Origin: Paenibacillus helianthi | GTDB lineage: Bacteria; Bacillota; Bacilli; Paenibacillales; Paenibacillaceae | Direction: 5' to 3' | Length of the DNA: 64,000 nucleotides | Assembly (NCBI RefSeq): GCF_001909055.1 | Contig: NZ_LVWI01000103.1 | Span: forward strand, 62,001-126,000 | In this document: piece after piece, positions 1 to 7,823 of the stretch | Position numbering within the stretch: the first letter of the stretch is position 1 | Layout: the number at the start of each line of letters is the position of its first letter | Notes under the pieces: model-generated | The model's input: the letters and a program-made list of their open reading frames with translations, nothing else | Told to the model about the DNA's origin: nothing | The model's database searches: none | Position numbers and translations under genes: made by a program

Positions 1-906
1 CTTAAGCCCATCGGCAAGAGCAAGCTGCTGGAAATCATCACTAATCTCACTGTTGAAATTGAGCAGGACAATGATATTTCCCGGCAGGGAGAGCGGCTGA
101 AAGCGAGCCTGCGGTTTCTGAGGGAAGGCGTCTTTCAGCGTTTAGCCTCAGGACTCGATATCGGTAATTTGGACATTGAGCCCTTCATCGAAGATTATAA
201 GCATTTCTATATGGTGATGGTGCAGCTGGATGCGGAGGACAGAAGCATACGGCTGGAGCACTTCATTGTCGAGAATGTGCTGTCTGAGCTTATTGAGCTG
301 CACGGGCGAGGCTTTGTTGTCAGCTATGACCGCCAGAGTCTGCTTGGACTCATTACCCTGCGGGAGGATGCCACGATTCAGCAGTTTCAGGATGAAGTCA
401 AGGAGCATCTCACACACTATTTAAAGATCCCTTTTCAAATGATACACTCCGGCCTCAGTTATGATTTCAATACTGTTCCGCAGGTCGTCAAACGGATGAG
501 AGAAGCCTCGGCGTCACAGGCACTAGAGCTCGAACCGATGAAGGGGAGCGGGGAGAAGGCGATAGATGTGGCGCTGCATTATATTAAGGAGCATTTCTAT
601 GAAGACTTGTCCTTGGAAAAAATGGCTTCGGTAGTTTTCCTGAATCCGGCCTATTTCAGTCAGCTGTTCAAGCAAAAAACCGGGCAGGGCTACAAAGAGT
701 ATGTTACTTCGCTGCGGCTGGAGCAGGCCAAGCTGTTATTGCTTAATCCGAAATTGAAACTGGCTGAGATCGCCGAGCGTGTGGGGTATCAGGACATGAA
801 GCATTTCACCCAGATGTTCCGCAAACGGTACCAGTTAACCCCTACCGAGTATCGCCAGCAGCAGAATATCAATATTCTGATGAGCAAAGGAACGCCGCCG
901 CAATAA
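1..906 (+). CDS. YesN-type response regulator, AraC-type DNA-binding domain (5' end outside window)
   Basis: The frame is open from base 1, so the start and most of the receiver domain lie to the left. The first visible residues LKPIGKSKLLE match the end of a receiver domain (the conserved Lys-Pro of beta-5). A middle region of about 170 residues follows, then an AraC/XylS double helix-turn-helix (last ~100 residues: ALHYIKEHFYEDLSLEKMA, then the second helix pair ending in LTPTEYRQQ). This layout is the YesN family, which usually pairs with a YesM-type sensor kinase and controls carbohydrate uptake genes. A TTG at 169 could be mistaken for a start, but the upstream coding continues in the same frame with sensible receiver sequence. 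Confidence 0.88.
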   Translation, partial: LKPIGKSKLLEIITNLTVEIEQDNDISRQGERLKASLRFLREGVFQRLASGLDIGNLDIEPFIEDYKHFYMVMVQLDAEDRSIRLEHFIVENVLSELIELHGRGFVVSYDRQSLLGLITLREDATIQQFQDEVKEHLTHYLKIPFQMIHSGLSYDFNTVPQVVKRMREASASQALELEPMKGSGEKAIDVALHYIKEHFYEDLSLEKMASVVFLNPAYFSQLFKQKTGQGYKEYVTSLRLEQAKLLLLNPKLKLAEIAERVGYQDMKHFTQMFRKRYQLTPTEYRQQQNINILMSKGTPPQ

Positions 907-925
907 TCACCCCGCCTATACTGCA

Positions 926-982
926 ACATAAAAAGGAAGTAGATACCAGGTTTCGAAACCGGTGTCTGCTTCCTTTTTATGT
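926..982. terminator. Bidirectional intrinsic terminator
   Basis: A 14-bp perfect stem (ACATAAAAAGGAAG at 926-939 with its complement at 969-982) lies between two converging genes. Poly-A on one arm and poly-T on the other let it act on both strands. Confidence 0.85.
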
Positions 983-1009
983 TCAAAATATAAGGATTTA
1001 TAGGGCAGG

Positions 1010-1363
1010 TTAGATGTTGTTGAAGCTGTTGAACGAATTAATGCCGCCATCATAGTCATTAAAGAAAATAATTGCAACAACGACGATAGCAATAATAACC
1101 GCATAAATAATAGTGCCTACAATTCCGCAGACCAGCCCGGCAATAGCCATCCCTTTGCCTTGTTCATTACGGTTGCGGATCTCTTTGAGCGAAATCGCGG
1201 AGAGAATAATGGCAATAATCCCAAAGATCAGACCAATATAAGGAGATACGATCGATAAAATTCCCAGCACCAGGGCGGCAACGGATTTACCATTTGTTTT
1301 GGCGGGCGCGGGTGGCTGTGTGTAATATTCCTGATTTCCAAATGGCGGGGGTTGATAACTCAT
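1010..1363 (-). CDS. Small DUF4190-type membrane protein
   Basis: A 117-residue protein with a Pro/Gln/Tyr-rich N-terminus (about residues 1-25) and two hydrophobic blocks (about 30-58 and 75-102) separated by a charged turn with KEIRNRNEQGKG, the DUF4190 pattern. The tail is Asn/Asp-rich. Function is unknown for this family; it should sit in the cell membrane. The start is placed at ATG 1363, which has AAAGGAG eight bases upstream; an upstream in-frame codon at 1396 lacks a ribosome site. Single gene, converging on the response regulator at the left. Confidence 0.75.
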   Translation of the reverse strand: MSYQPPPFGNQEYYTQPPAPAKTNGKSVAALVLGILSIVSPYIGLIFGIIAIILSAISLKEIRNRNEQGKGMAIAGLVCGIVGTIIYAVIIAIVVVAIIFFNDYDGGINSFNSFNNI

Positions 1364-1500
1364 GTGATAGCTCCTTTTATGTGTTTTGTGAACCATGGCT
1401 CCAGTGTATTATATAATATTTTCCAACCGGAGATGTGCTCTTTGTTCAAAGATAAGAATTTTTATGTTTCACGCGATAAATTATCCTTCTATTTCTCGCT

Positions 1501-1540
1501 GAAACGGATACCGTCCTCAAAAGGACGGCGAAGCCGTTTC
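1501..1540. repeat. Nested hairpin element in intergenic DNA
   Basis: An outer stem (GAAACGG with CCGTTTC) encloses a perfect inner stem (CCGTCCT-caaa-AGGACGG). It lies just 3' of the GNAT gene, so it may serve as its terminator on the minus strand, though no T-run follows directly. Its modular look resembles a dispersed REP-like element; no second copy was seen in this window. Confidence 0.5.
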
Positions 1541-1553
1541 CACTTGTATTTAT

Positions 1554-2342
1554 TTATATCGGCTGTTCTATGTAGTTGATCCAGTGTGTAAGCTTCACCG
1601 CAAGCGGCAGACCTAAAGACTCCGCCAGTCGAATGGAAGGAACATTATTATCCTGAACCTGGTATCTGGGAATATAACCCCTTTGCAGGGTATGGAATAG
1701 TGCTGTGCGTACCACACGCTTCGCCAATCCCTTTTTCCTTCCTTCTTCAACGGTATGCACACCCCCGATTTCCCAGATCTGTTCTTCATTACGGAAAACA
1801 AAGCAGGTACTCAGCGGAATTTCGCCTTCAAAAAGAGATACGGAAAAAGCACCTTCCGCAAAATAATGCCCGATTTCGTCACTGGAATAGCCATTTGCCG
1901 CCCACAACGGATATAGTCTTTCATCCGGCAGTTCACTGAGCACCGTATCCCTGTCCTCGGCAAAGGAATGAGCGGATGCTGTGCTGTAGGAGTAAAAACA
2001 GCGGGTCTTATACAGCGGATAGTGTTCAGAAAGTGCAAGTACGCTATACTCATCCTGAAGCTTGAAGACAAGCCGGGCATCCTTGGGCAACTGGTCAATT
2101 AATGCCGGGAGCAGTTCCGGGCTGCTGTAATCCAAGAGCACGATGGTGTTGGCATTGGGATAAGCTCTGAGATCATATGAGAAAGCGTTAGCCGGCAGCA
2201 GCAGCAGAATACCCCAATTGTTCTCCTGTTCGATAAGATAACTGTCCATCACTTGGTGGTGTGCAGTGAGCATTTTTAGCAAGGTGACATTTTTTAGCGG
2301 ATTCATGCGCAGCTTCTCCATAATCCTGTCGTACTGGATCAT
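1554..2342 (-). CDS. GNAT-family N-acetyltransferase
   Basis: A 262-residue protein. The C-terminal ~100 residues carry the GNAT fold, with a beta-strand IWEIGGVHTVEEGRKKGLAKR in which the R/K-x-x-G-x-A type acetyl-CoA loop (GRKKGLA) is visible, followed by a helix and the NVPSIRLAESLGL segment common near the acceptor end. The N-terminal ~130 residues are less typical and may bind the acceptor. The start ATG 2342 has AGGAGGTG eight bases upstream. The acceptor substrate cannot be told from sequence. Stand-alone gene. Confidence 0.8.
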   Translation of the reverse strand: MIQYDRIMEKLRMNPLKNVTLLKMLTAHHQVMDSYLIEQENNWGILLLLPANAFSYDLRAYPNANTIVLLDYSSPELLPALIDQLPKDARLVFKLQDEYSVLALSEHYPLYKTRCFYSYSTASAHSFAEDRDTVLSELPDERLYPLWAANGYSSDEIGHYFAEGAFSVSLFEGEIPLSTCFVFRNEEQIWEIGGVHTVEEGRKKGLAKRVVRTALFHTLQRGYIPRYQVQDNNVPSIRLAESLGLPLAVKLTHWINYIEQPI

Positions 2343-2664
2343 TTGTGTTCACCTCCTGTCCGGTTTGAGAATCCAGAATCGGGCATTTCTTCTATATTAC
2401 TATAAAATCCTCCATTTGACCTCAAGAATATTCCCTGATGTGATTCAATCCCAGTACAGTCGAAGCACGAATAGGAGTAACGCAACCGACCTACCAGGAC
2501 GAAAGCTGAATAAAAAGGCCAGACCATCCATGCAAATTCTCCCGGGTGGGCTCAGGTATCGTCTGGTTTTTGACATGATTGGCTTATGTGCAGTCCATTC
2601 CACATGGTTACATGAAAAGACTGCACTTTCGTCCAAGAGCAACGAGGTGCAGCCTTTCCGTCAA
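2343..2664. other. 322-bp intergenic region without a gene
   Basis: Apart from the ribosome site of the GNAT gene at its left end, only a weak inverted repeat is visible (CCAGAC at 2519-2524 with GTCTGG at 2561-2566, A-run before and T-run after), a possible terminator. Short open frames here have no ribosome site and no recognisable sequence. Confidence 0.4.
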
Positions 2665-2835
2665 CTAAGTTTCATTTTTGGTAACACCATTTAAGCTTGG
2701 CACATAATCGGCAGCTTTATTGTTGCTAACCATTTGAGGCTCCTCGGTGAGATGATCGTGATTCTGCTGATTGTTTTTCTTATCCGCACGGTTATTGGCG
2801 CGGTCGTGTTTGGGATCGGCACTGTTTTTGGGCAT
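2665..2835 (-). CDS. Small hydrophilic protein of unknown function
   Basis: A 56-residue, Asn/Asp/Lys/His-rich protein (MPKNSADPKHDRANN...). It has no hydrophobic segment and is predicted to be disordered. I do not recognise a family; composition is reminiscent of small spore or coat-associated peptides in Bacilli, but that is only an impression. The start ATG 2835 is preceded by GGAGGTG at ideal distance; the upstream in-frame ATG at 2850 falls before that site and is less likely. Confidence 0.55.
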   Translation of the reverse strand: MPKNSADPKHDRANNRADKKNNQQNHDHLTEEPQMVSNNKAADYVPSLNGVTKNET

Positions 2836-2947
2836 GACGTTCACCTCCATCTCTCCAAGCTTAGTATGAGGCGGTGTTTTGTATTTTATCCCAGTATCTT
2901 ATCCATCATAGGGCAAAAAGTAATTTGAGTTCATAATTGACAGATCC

Positions 2948-2956
2948 TGCTATAAT
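2948..2956 (+). promoter_or_regulatory. Extended -10 promoter
   Basis: TGcTATAAT, a perfect extended -10, about 45-50 bases upstream of the GrpB-family gene. A TTGACA just upstream is too close (8 bases) to be its -35; TTGAGT at 2925 is 20 bases away. Confidence 0.6.
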
Positions 2957-3008
2957 AGTTGTGCCATACAATGCTGGTCTATTAAGAAACGTATAGGGGG
3001 TGAAGAGC

Positions 3009-3566
3009 ATCGCTAAAAAAACTAAGGTTGTTGAAGTGGTTCCTTATGATCCCGCATGAAAGAGTGAGTTCGGCAGATTGCGCGAATGGCTGCATGAAAT
3101 AACTGGTGATCTTATCCTAGCTATTGAACATGTCGGCAGCACTGCTGTTGAAGGATTATCAGCCAAACCCATCATTGATATAGATTTGGTGATGGAGAGT
3201 TATGAGGTTTTCCCGAAGATCGTTGAGCGGTTAAGTCAATATGGATATGTTCATCAAGGCAATCTCGGTATCGAAGGCAGGGAAGCATTCAATCGGGAGC
3301 AGGAAGACGGGTTCATGAAATATCATCTGTACGTGTGTCCAAAGGACGGTAAAGGGCATCTGGAGCATATTATTTTACGCGAATATCTACGGGTCAACCC
3401 ATCAGCCGCACGGGAATATGAACTAGTGAAGCTGAGTCTGTCCGAGCAGTTCCGATATGATATCGATGCTTACTGCGAAGGGAAGACGGCTGTGGTCCAT
3501 TCTATTTTGCAAAGGGCCGGTTATGAGGCAGCTACCCAGGTACATCACACACAAATGACTCCGTAG
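3009..3566 (+). pseudogene. GrpB-family (UPF0157) gene interrupted by TGA
   Basis: Reading the frame upstream of 3078 gives a normal GrpB-family N-terminus, including VVEVVPYDPA, then TGA at 3057-3059 exactly where the family has Trp (YDPxW), then KSEFGRLREWL. The likely start position (AAK.. after GGGGGTG at 2996-3002) reads ATC at 3009, not ATG. Downstream the domain is intact: EHVGSTAVEGLSAKP, IDIDLVME and a C-terminal Tyr/Asp-rich helix. The family belongs to the nucleotidyltransferase superfamily; its role is unclear. A shortened protein could start at TTG 3078 but would lack the first strand and has no good ribosome site. Recent decay, readthrough, or base-call errors are all possible. 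Confidence 0.7.
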
Positions 3567-3997
3567 CTATGATGTAGAGATCCAAATAAACGAACCGTAC
3601 ACCTGATGAAATGTTTTTCCATGGAATAGTAAGGAAATACTTGTATTTATGTAATTTAGATGGTAAATTATAGATATAAGTTTGGGATTCTAACTGGGCC
3701 CAGCGATCACAGCAACCAACTTGAAGATGTAAGACAAAAAGGAGCATTTCCCCCAATGCTCCTTTTTGTTATGCGTAAATCTGCCCATTCCTCCGTTTTT
3801 AATCGCCTGAAACTCGCTTAATGATAGGGTAGGGTCATTTTGGGACAGCTTTATCAGAGTTGGAACAGGTGAAGTGACAATTGATCAGGAACACCATTCA
3901 TAAATTAATGATTCTTTAAGAAAGGAGAGGTACACTTAGTTGTACCTGTATAGAAGTGAAGGAATGAATGAATGGCTTCACGTGGAGAGGATCACAT
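3567..3997. promoter_or_regulatory. Upstream region of two-component operon with inverted repeat
   Basis: Beyond the terminator at 3735-3769, this 431-bp gap holds a perfect 7-bp inverted repeat AGGTACA-6-TGTACCT at 3928-3947, about 50 bases before the response-regulator start. Its place suits an operator for autoregulation, but no binding site of a known family was matched. No gene seen here. Confidence 0.45.
3735..3769. terminator. Intrinsic terminator
   Basis: AAAAGGAGCATT, a short loop, AATGCTCCTTTT and a T-run; near-symmetric, so it may work in both directions. Confidence 0.8.
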
Positions 3998-4669
3998 ATG
4001 AACAGAATACTATTGATTGAAGATGAGAAGAATCTGGCCCGCTTCATTGAACTGGAGCTGCAGCATGTATCTTATTCGGTTACCCGGGCGCAGGATGGGA
4101 TTAACGGTCTGAAGCTGGCAGAGGAAGAAAACTGGGATTTAATATTGCTGGACCTGATGCTGCCGGGCCTTAACGGAATTGAGGTCTGCCGGCGCATCCG
4201 CAAGGTGAAGCAGACTCCGGTCATTATCATTACAGCCCGGGACGGATTATCCGATAAAATCAACGGGCTGGACAGTGGTGCCGATGATTATATCGCCAAA
4301 CCTTTTGCGATTGAGGAACTGCTCGCACGTATGAGATCGTTACTGCGAAGAGCGGGCACTCTATTGGAAGGGCATCTGCTGGTATGCCAGGATCTTCAGC
4401 TCGACGCGCTGGGCCGGACCCTTACCAAAGCCGGGGAGACCCTTGAGCTCACGAAGCGCGAATTCGATATCCTGCTGGTGTTGATGCAGAACATGGGCCG
4501 GGTGATGACCAGGGAGAAGCTGATGGAGGCAGTATGGGGCTATGAAACGGATGTAGAAATGAAGGTGGTAGATGTGTACATCAGCTATTTGAGAGGGAAA
4601 ATCGACTCACCTGGACAACCCAGTGTTGTACAGACTCTGCGCGGTCTGGGATATGTGATCCGTAAATGA
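3998..4669 (+). CDS. OmpR-family response regulator
   Basis: A 223-residue protein. The receiver domain (about 1-115) shows the acidic pair in LLIEDEKN, the phospho-acceptor Asp in LILLDLMLPG (about residue 52), the Thr in IITARD and the Lys in DDYIAKPF. A winged-helix OmpR/PhoB DNA-binding domain (about 128-223) contains LTKREFDILLVLM and ends with the RGLGYVIRK wing. The start ATG 3998 has GGAGAGG seven bases upstream; an upstream GTG/ATG frame extension from 3968 is not needed. It overlaps the next gene, a histidine kinase, by four bases and forms a pair with it. Overall closest in style to ArlR/CssR-type regulators. Confidence 0.93.
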   Translation: MNRILLIEDEKNLARFIELELQHVSYSVTRAQDGINGLKLAEEENWDLILLDLMLPGLNGIEVCRRIRKVKQTPVIIITARDGLSDKINGLDSGADDYIAKPFAIEELLARMRSLLRRAGTLLEGHLLVCQDLQLDALGRTLTKAGETLELTKREFDILLVLMQNMGRVMTREKLMEAVWGYETDVEMKVVDVYISYLRGKIDSPGQPSVVQTLRGLGYVIRK

Positions 4670-6081
4670 GAAGAGTCACCACACTGCTGTCGCGGTTGTC
4701 CATCCGCTGGATGCTGGCCATTTGGTCCTCTATTTTGCTGTGTGTACTGTTTCTGAGTTACAACGGGGTGCAATATTTTGTGATTAACCGCTGGATGTTG
4801 CATCAGGAGCAGATTGCCCTCCACAAGAATATAGAGGAGATTCAAGGGTACTTCCGGGCAGAGAACGAAACGGCTGAAGGAATCGCCGGCAGCCATTCTT
4901 TTATTGAGAGCATCAACGGGAGCCATCAGCTGATCCGTATTCTGGATGCTCGCGGTAAACCGGTATTAACCGCATCTGCCCAACTGCCGGAGGAATGGGT
5001 GAAACCGCAAGTATCAATGAAGACAACCACGGACAGTATTTGGCATGAAGAAGAACATCTTCTGATCGTCAGAAGTCCGCTGCGAACCTCCAAGTTCAAC
5101 GGAACTATAGAAATTGTGAACAACCTGGAAAGCTCTGATCAGCTAAGTGATCTGCTGCTGGGTGTTATGATCGCCGGCTGGCTGGGTGCTATCGTCATCA
5201 GCGGGATAGGGGGAGTTTTTTTGTCCCGGCAGCTCCTGCGGCCCATTCAATCGTTAAGAGACACCATGACCAGCATTAAGCAAAAAGGGCTGCAGGAGAG
5301 GGTACGCATCTCGGGCAGCAATGATGAGCTGGCTCAGCTTGCCAGGGTTTTTAATGATCTGATGGATCAGCTCGAGACTTCCTTTTATAGCCAAAAGCAG
5401 TTCGTTGAGGATGCTTCCCATGAATTACGGACACCGATTTCTATCATTGAAGGGCATATTTCATTGCTTAGCCGTTGGGGTAAACATGATCCGATGATTC
5501 TTGAAGAATCGCTGAATGTATCGGTGCAGGAGCTGGGCCGACTGAAAGGGATTGTCAATGAATTACTGGAGCTTACACGGGCAGAAGAGAAGAGCAGGGA
5601 GCTATACGACTTTCCTTGCATAGCCAATGATACCCTTCAATACACCCTGCGGAACTTTGCTTTGCTGCATCCCGATTTCCATTTCACTCAGAATCTCGAT
5701 GACATAGACGGTGCGGTAATCCACATCGTGCCGAATCATCTGGAGCAGATTTTGCTTATTCTATTGGATAATGCTGTTAAATATTCGGGGTCTACACGGA
5801 CCATTACGATAAATGGAGCTGTGCAGGAGTCCCGGCTTCACATCAGTGTAGAGGACTGTGGTATTGGAGTGCCGGAGGAGGACTTGCCCCTATTGTTTCA
5901 GCGGTTCTATCGCGTGGACAAGTCAAGAAGCCGGGAACAAGGCGGAAGCGGCCTGGGGCTCGCCATTGCAGAACGATTGGTCGCTAGATACAGCGGCAGC
6001 ATAACGCTCTCCAGCATACCCGGACAGGGAACGGCAGTCACGCTGTCTTTTCCCGTTGTAGAGGAGCTTCAGAACCATTAA
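4666..6081 (+). CDS. HAMP-domain sensor histidine kinase
   Basis: A 471-residue membrane kinase. Features in order: transmembrane helix about 14-36, extracellular sensor region, second transmembrane helix about 160-183, HAMP domain about 185-238, HisKA box with the phospho-accepting His in DASHELRTP (about residue 250), and HATPase_c with the N box (LDNAVKYS), G1 box (DCGIGVPEE), F box and G2 box (GSGLGLAIAE). The layout matches ArlS/CssS-like class I kinases. ATGA overlap with the response-regulator gene shows translational coupling. The signal is unknown. Confidence 0.93.
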   Translation: MRRVTTLLSRLSIRWMLAIWSSILLCVLFLSYNGVQYFVINRWMLHQEQIALHKNIEEIQGYFRAENETAEGIAGSHSFIESINGSHQLIRILDARGKPVLTASAQLPEEWVKPQVSMKTTTDSIWHEEEHLLIVRSPLRTSKFNGTIEIVNNLESSDQLSDLLLGVMIAGWLGAIVISGIGGVFLSRQLLRPIQSLRDTMTSIKQKGLQERVRISGSNDELAQLARVFNDLMDQLETSFYSQKQFVEDASHELRTPISIIEGHISLLSRWGKHDPMILEESLNVSVQELGRLKGIVNELLELTRAEEKSRELYDFPCIANDTLQYTLRNFALLHPDFHFTQNLDDIDGAVIHIVPNHLEQILLILLDNAVKYSGSTRTITINGAVQESRLHISVEDCGIGVPEEDLPLLFQRFYRVDKSRSREQGGSGLGLAIAERLVARYSGSITLSSIPGQGTAVTLSFPVVEELQNH

Positions 6082-6131
6082 ATGGTTCTGAAGTGTGATA
6101 AGAGCAATAAGGTAAGATAAGGAGGGATAGC

Positions 6132-6746
6132 ATGCACCAATTACTGAACGCGATAACGGATGCCGCTCTGAATCTTGTAAATACGCTGGGAATCTGGGGA
6201 ATCTGGATCGGGATGGTGCTGGAGAGCGCCTGTATTCCCATTCCCAGTGAGGTCATTATGCTTAGCGGCGGACTGCTAATTGCCAGAGGAGCGTTGTCTT
6301 TTCCGGAGGTGGTGGCCGCGGGAGTGCTCGGCAATCTCGTTGGCTCTATAGCCGCATTTTATGTGGGGGCACATGGAGGCAGAAGGTTGTTGGAAAAGTA
6401 TGGTAAATATATTTTCTTTAATTCACGCCACCTGGAGCAGTCCCAGCGCTGGTTCGACCGTTACGGTGAAAGTACGGTGTTCTTCACCCGGATGCTGCCT
6501 TTTATTCGGACCTTCATTTCTTTACCCGCTGGAATTGCCGGGATGAAACCCGGGAAATTTGTTTTTTTTACAGCTCTGGGTTCCTTGCCCTGGAATATCG
6601 CTCTGGTATATCTGGGATATCGCCTTGGAGACCATTGGACAGTCGTTGAGGAGTACATGCGTCCTGTGAGTTATATCATTTGCGGTGCCGTTGTTATTCT
6701 TATCGTTCTCTGGCTGGTGCGCCGGAGAAAAGAACGCACGGCTTAA
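6132..6746 (+). CDS. DedA-family membrane protein
   Basis: A 204-residue integral membrane protein of the DedA/SNARE-associated (VTT) family, members of which act as lipid scramblases or undecaprenyl-phosphate flippases and help keep the proton motive force. The conserved features are the ESACIPIPSEVIM motif near residue 30-45, the GNLVGS segment, and the amphipathic R/F-x-R-x-x-P region (FTRMLPFIRTFISLPAG) with essential Arg residues. AAGGAGGG precedes the ATG. It follows the two-component genes by 50 bases, likely in one operon, so the pair may respond to envelope stress. Confidence 0.9.
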   Translation: MHQLLNAITDAALNLVNTLGIWGIWIGMVLESACIPIPSEVIMLSGGLLIARGALSFPEVVAAGVLGNLVGSIAAFYVGAHGGRRLLEKYGKYIFFNSRHLEQSQRWFDRYGESTVFFTRMLPFIRTFISLPAGIAGMKPGKFVFFTALGSLPWNIALVYLGYRLGDHWTVVEEYMRPVSYIICGAVVILIVLWLVRRRKERTA

Positions 6747-6758
6747 CAGGTGCGCCGT

Positions 6759-7619
6759 CTATTCCTGCCGCAGCATTGAGCGGTATTCACTGGGTGACAT
6801 ACCGCTGAATTTGCGGAATTGCCTGGAGAAATACAGTGCATCGTTGAAGCCGACAGACGAAGCTACCTGATCAATGGTGAGGGGGCCGGCAAGCAGACCT
6901 TTGGCTTTGTCCATCCGCATCTTTAGCAGATACTGCTTAGGGGAGAGGCCTGTTTTCTGCTTAAAAGCCTTGGACAGATGCGCACGGTGGTAACCGAGCG
7001 TAGCGGCCATATGGTCAATGCTGATCTGTTGATGGAACTGAAGGGAGATCCAGCGGATGGCCTGGTCAATCTGCCGGTCGATGATTTCCGGCATTTCCTT
7101 AGGCCTGGCAGGCAGGATGGCCAGGTTGTCCTGTCCGAAATGGTGAAGCAGGAGCCGCGTCCATCCAGAGGCCTCCAGACTTTCCAGACGCGGATAAGCA
7201 GACTGCCGGAAGCACAGACGGATTCGTTCGTACAAGCTATGCAGCTCCAGGGTATTCTCTGTATGCAGCAGCGGCCGCTCCTTTGTAATGCCGATATCGG
7301 ACAGAAGCCCGGATACACCGGTGCCTTGGAGCGCAACCCAGGCATAATGCCACGGGTTACGATCATCCGCCTGATAGCTGAAGAGGGAGCCGGGAAAGAT
7401 TACGAAGGTGTCTCCGCTCCTGCACTGCTGAGAAACAGTGCTGCTCTGAAAGCAGCCCTCACCCTCCAGCACCGTATGGATCAGATAATAATCATGAACG
7501 GATGGTCCGATTTTATGACCGGGATATGGCTGGCCTTCACCGCTGAACAGAACGGCAAGGTCCTGCTCCCCGGGGAGCAGATTAAAGCCGGCGGTAAAGG
7601 AATAATGCTCAGGAATCAT
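6759..7619 (-). CDS. AraC-family transcriptional regulator with cupin domain
   Basis: A 286-residue protein. The N-terminal half (about 1-160) is an AraC-type sugar-binding cupin; the last ~100 residues are the double helix-turn-helix (MAATLGYHRAHLSKAFKQKT and VASSVGFNDALYFSRQFRK, ending MSPSEYR). Start ATG 7619 follows AAAGGTGG at eight bases; the ATG at 7640 has no ribosome site. It converges on the DedA gene. Ligand and target unknown; such regulators usually control adjacent sugar genes, but none is next to it here. Confidence 0.9.
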   Translation of the reverse strand: MIPEHYSFTAGFNLLPGEQDLAVLFSGEGQPYPGHKIGPSVHDYYLIHTVLEGEGCFQSSTVSQQCRSGDTFVIFPGSLFSYQADDRNPWHYAWVALQGTGVSGLLSDIGITKERPLLHTENTLELHSLYERIRLCFRQSAYPRLESLEASGWTRLLLHHFGQDNLAILPARPKEMPEIIDRQIDQAIRWISLQFHQQISIDHMAATLGYHRAHLSKAFKQKTGLSPKQYLLKMRMDKAKGLLAGPLTIDQVASSVGFNDALYFSRQFRKFSGMSPSEYRSMLRQE

Positions 7620-7823
7620 GGCCGGTCCACCTTTATGCAATGAATGAGACGCACTATTGTCAGGCTACAACAGGTTTGTTCTATTTGCAACATTTGTCCA
7701 TATAACAATTGGTGTTCCTACGTGAGCTGCCAATGGATAATAAAGTAACAGGTATATTCCCTCTATTTGAAGCGGATTATGCCTGTTTAGCATGGAACCG
7801 GAGGAGGTGCTTTCTGCAACCTC

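Noticed and set aside
169..906. Response regulator fragment as a full short gene from TTG 169
   Set aside because: The same frame is open to base 1 and encodes the end of a receiver domain.
2513..2571. Terminator in the gap after the GNAT gene
   Set aside because: Six-bp stem with a 36-base loop is too weak to list by itself.
2734..2928. Plus-strand frame over the small hydrophilic protein
   Set aside because: Shadow of the minus-strand gene that has the stronger ribosome site; hydrophobic run arises from the reverse of Asn/Asp-rich codons.
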